Position numbers and translations under genes: made by a program. Below, piece by piece: positions 61,403-64,000 of a DNA stretch of 64,000 bases. Source of the DNA: Stomorhina lunata. Taxonomy: Eukaryota; Arthropoda; Insecta; Diptera; Rhiniidae. Where the stretch lies: the NCBI GenBank assembly GCA_933228675.1, contig OW121740.1:156105828-156169827 (forward strand), given 5' to 3'. Position 1 is the stretch's first letter. Each line of letters opens with the position of its first letter. A model generated the notes under the pieces. It had not been told where the DNA came from, searched no databases, and saw only the letters and a list, made by a program, of their open reading frames with translations.

Positions 61403-62994
61403 ACACAAGCGTGAAAGTTTACTTATCGATTGGAATTAACAAAAATTGTATGAAGTTCAAATAAAAGACTTAAAACAGTTGGAAAATTTTGAACTTTTTA
61501 ATGTTAAACTGTTCCCACTTTTAACGTTTTTGCAGAAATCTATTCCCACTTTCTATAAAAAGACTATTTTGTTGAGAATTTTTTTTAAACAACTTCTTGA
61601 TTTTGTTATTTCAATGCAAATTTTTCTAAAGAAAACTCATGCCATCGAGATTTTTGCTATAAAAATCAGTTTTAAAAATCTCTATGGAAAGTGATCTGTA
61701 CATCTGCTAATAAGATGAAATTGTACACAAAAGACTTATATTTAAGAATAGACTTGAATTAATATTTTTCTAAGATTTTGATTATGTTAAACCTCATTTT
61801 AAGTTTTTGTCATAAATATTTCATTTAATCCAATCCTTAATACACGCGACTAGCAAAAATATTTAAATCTTATCCCAACCTTGACCTTGGCAAAAAATTC
61901 ACTTGAATTTTATTATTAGATTTATCAACAAATTTTTTTAATTTTTAATAAGAAATAATAATAAAATATTAACCTTAACATAATAATTATTATTATGACG
62001 AAGTACAACTATTTGTAGAAAAAGTCATAAAAAATAAGACAATTCCCATTTGTTTAAATTAAACAATTATTACAATAGTTGAGACATTCATCTTGACCAA
62101 GTGTTTCGTTATCTTGTTAAGAGAGTAACAAGGTGCAAATAGTTTAATAATAATTTGCATTTATTGAGTTTTTTTCTATTTAATTTGCAAACGATGATTC
62201 AGTTTTTCTGTTCATTCATAAAAATTATTATAATAAACATCTCAATAGTTTTAGTGGTGTCTTATAGGGCTTCACTCAATGAAATTTATTTTATCTGTAA
62301 AATAAGATAGAACACAATTTTATTAATGAATTTAAGTTTATTAAAAAAACGTCAAGTTTCTATTAAATGCAAATGGCCAGCTAAATGTCTGTCGGTCTGT
62401 CCCTAAACATCTTCTCTAGCTGACGCCTATCAACGACGTTAATATCGTGCACTTTAAATTATTTTCATTTTTTTGCAGTTATTTAATATTCAAATAAATA
62501 AATTGTATAAAAAAATGAATAATGATGAGTTTATAAATAATTGGATGATTGAGGAAAAAAGAAACACCAAACAAACAGATCCGCTTTTAAAATTTATATA
62601 AAAGCAAAAATAAAATAAAATGTTGTAAATAAATAAATTTACAATGTTTTATAATAAATCATGGAATAAGTCATTTTTATTTGTTTAATTAGACAGCATC
62701 AATTACTTTATGGTTTCCTAAAGATTTCATGATTTAGTGTAATTTACAATTGTACCTCAATATTACAAAGCCTAATAGATATTAGCTCATTATGGCAGCT
62801 TCTTCTTTTGATGTGTAATTATGTAGTTAGTAGCTCGAGCTAAAAATAATCATTTGTTAATAACTTTTTTATGCTGAGATGAGTAATTTTATGTTGAAAA
62901 CATTCATCTTGCGGATATGTTTAGCTGACATTTAAATTGAAGATATGAAAATTATTTGAACATTTGAAAAAGACAAATTAATCTAAACAAAAAG
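61403..62994. other. AT-rich single-copy region, no gene seen
   Basis: Contains GTCTGTCGGTCTGTCC at 62,387-62,402, a short GTCY run that may be a remnant of a mini-me-like element, though the flanks do not match. The 82-codon frame at 61,446 has no recognisable domain. No gene supported. Confidence 0.5.
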
Positions 62995-64000
62995 TTGACT
63001 ATGAAAAAAAGTTGACCAAAGAACAAGTTTTCCATAGAAAAGTTGACCAGAGGACAAATTTTCTATAGAAAAGTTGTCCAGAGGATAAGTTTTCTATAGA
63101 AAAGTTGACCAGAGGACAAGTTTTCTATAGAAAAGTTGACCAGAGAACATGTTTTCTATAGAAAAGTTGACCAGAGGACAAGTTTTCTATAAAAAAGTTG
63201 ACCAGAGGACAAGTTTTCTATAGAAAAGTTGATCAGAGGACAAGTTTTATATAGAAAAGTTGACCCGAGGACAAGTTTTCTATAGAAACTTTGACCAGAG
63301 GACAAGTTTTGTATAGAAAAGTTGACCAGAGGACAAGTTTTCTATAAAAAAGTTGACCAGAGGACAAGTTTTCTATAGAAAAGTTGACCAGAGGACAAGT
63401 TTTCTATAGAAAAGTTGACCAGAGGACAAGTTTTGTATAGAAAAGTTGACCGGAGGACAAGTTTTGTATAGAAAAGTTGACCAGAGGACAAGTTTTCTAT
63501 AGAAAAGTTGATCAGAGGACAAGTTTTATATAGAAAAGTTGACCTGAGGACAAGTTTTCTATAGAAACGTTGACCAGAGGACAAGTTTTCTATAGAAAAG
63601 TTGACCAGAGGACAAGTTTTCTATAGAAAAGTTGACCAGAGGACAAGTTTTCTATAGAAAGGTTGACCAGAGGACAAGTTTTCTATAGAAAAGTTGACCA
63701 GAGGACAAGTTTTCTATAGAAAAGTTGACCAGAGGACAAGTTTTCTATAGAAAAGTTGACCAGAGGACAAGTTTTCTATAGAAAAGTTGACGATAGGATA
63801 AGTTTTCTATAGAAAAGTTGACCAGAGGACAAGTTTTCTATAGAAAAGTTGACCAGAGGACAAGTTTTCTATAGAAAAGTTGACCAGAGGACAAGTTTTA
63901 TATAGAAAAGTTGACCAGAGGACAAGTTTTCTATAGAAAAGTTGACCAGAGGACAAGTTTTCTATACAAAAGTTGACCAAAGGACAAGTTTTCTATAGAA
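62995..64000. repeat. ~31-bp minisatellite, GTTGACCAGAGGACAAG type (runs off window)
   Basis: About 32 units joining GTTGACCAGAGGACAAG to TTTTCTATAGAAAA, very uniform. It has the same orientation as the 56.3-57.4 kb array, sharing GTTGACCA, the AAG step and the core. The array continues past the right end of the window. A minus-strand 80-codon frame is a by-product. Confidence 0.96.

Noticed and set aside
61446..61694. 82-codon frame next to the 58.9-kb array
   Set aside because: Begins with TTG, no recognisable motif, AT-driven composition.

Overview
This window looks like noncoding DNA from a higher fly (Diptera, Brachycera; a calyptrate such as a blow fly or house-fly relative is my inference). 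The evidence is very high AT content, several short elements resembling the dipteran mini-me type with a GTCY microsatellite seed, and two decayed Tc1/mariner elements with a rosa-like (DD41D-type) transposase. I found no intact protein-coding gene, exon, tRNA or rRNA. The only recognisable coding sequences are two broken transposases, at 32,762-33,284 and 37,454-38,532. The window could be intergenic, a giant intron or heterochromatin; the sequence alone does not decide.

More than half of the 64 kb is tandem repeat. One loose superfamily of minisatellites, with a period of about 28-32 bp, covers roughly 30 kb: 2.96-4.2, 5.1-8.8, 13.6-17.1, 18.1-21.5, 34.0-37.3 (interrupted), 40.8-44.3, 45.6-48.1, 50.1-53.1, 56.3-57.4, 58.9-61.4 and 63.0-64.0 kb. 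A 22-bp array at 22.2-23.8 kb is a probable relative. Every array is built on the same palindromic core, TTCTATAGAA, but each has its own spacer. Several arrays are reverse complements of others nearby (13.6-17.1 against 18.1-21.5; 34-37.3 against 45.6-48.1; 56.3-57.4 against 58.9-61.4).

Other tandem arrays are unrelated: a 12-bp satellite (1.57-2.96 kb, about 116 copies), a 1.2-kb TGTC microsatellite (10.55-11.76 kb), and a nearly perfect 11-bp array (27.58-28.97 kb, about 127 copies) inside an element with inverted ends.

Mobile elements: a 273-bp MITE (919-1,191); five mini-me-like copies (11.76-12.29, 25.32-25.68, 25.69-26.42, 29.03-29.82, 31.88-32.67 kb); two mariner-type elements (32,697-33,388 and 37,342-38,637); a 956-bp element with perfect 36-bp inverted ends (34,181-35,136); a small one at 49.04-49.26 kb; and a 159-bp fold-back at 20,813-20,971.

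The most unusual observation is a 16-bp motif, CTTAAGTCTTTTGTTT, found exactly at 12 places and nearly so at about nine more. It repeatedly lies within about 15-45 bp of the edge of a CTATAG-core array, and it forms a cluster of nine at 53.1-54.4 kb. Together the shared core, array-specific spacers, paired inverted arrays and edge motif suggest a related amplification process, or a common ancestral element, that has not been named here.
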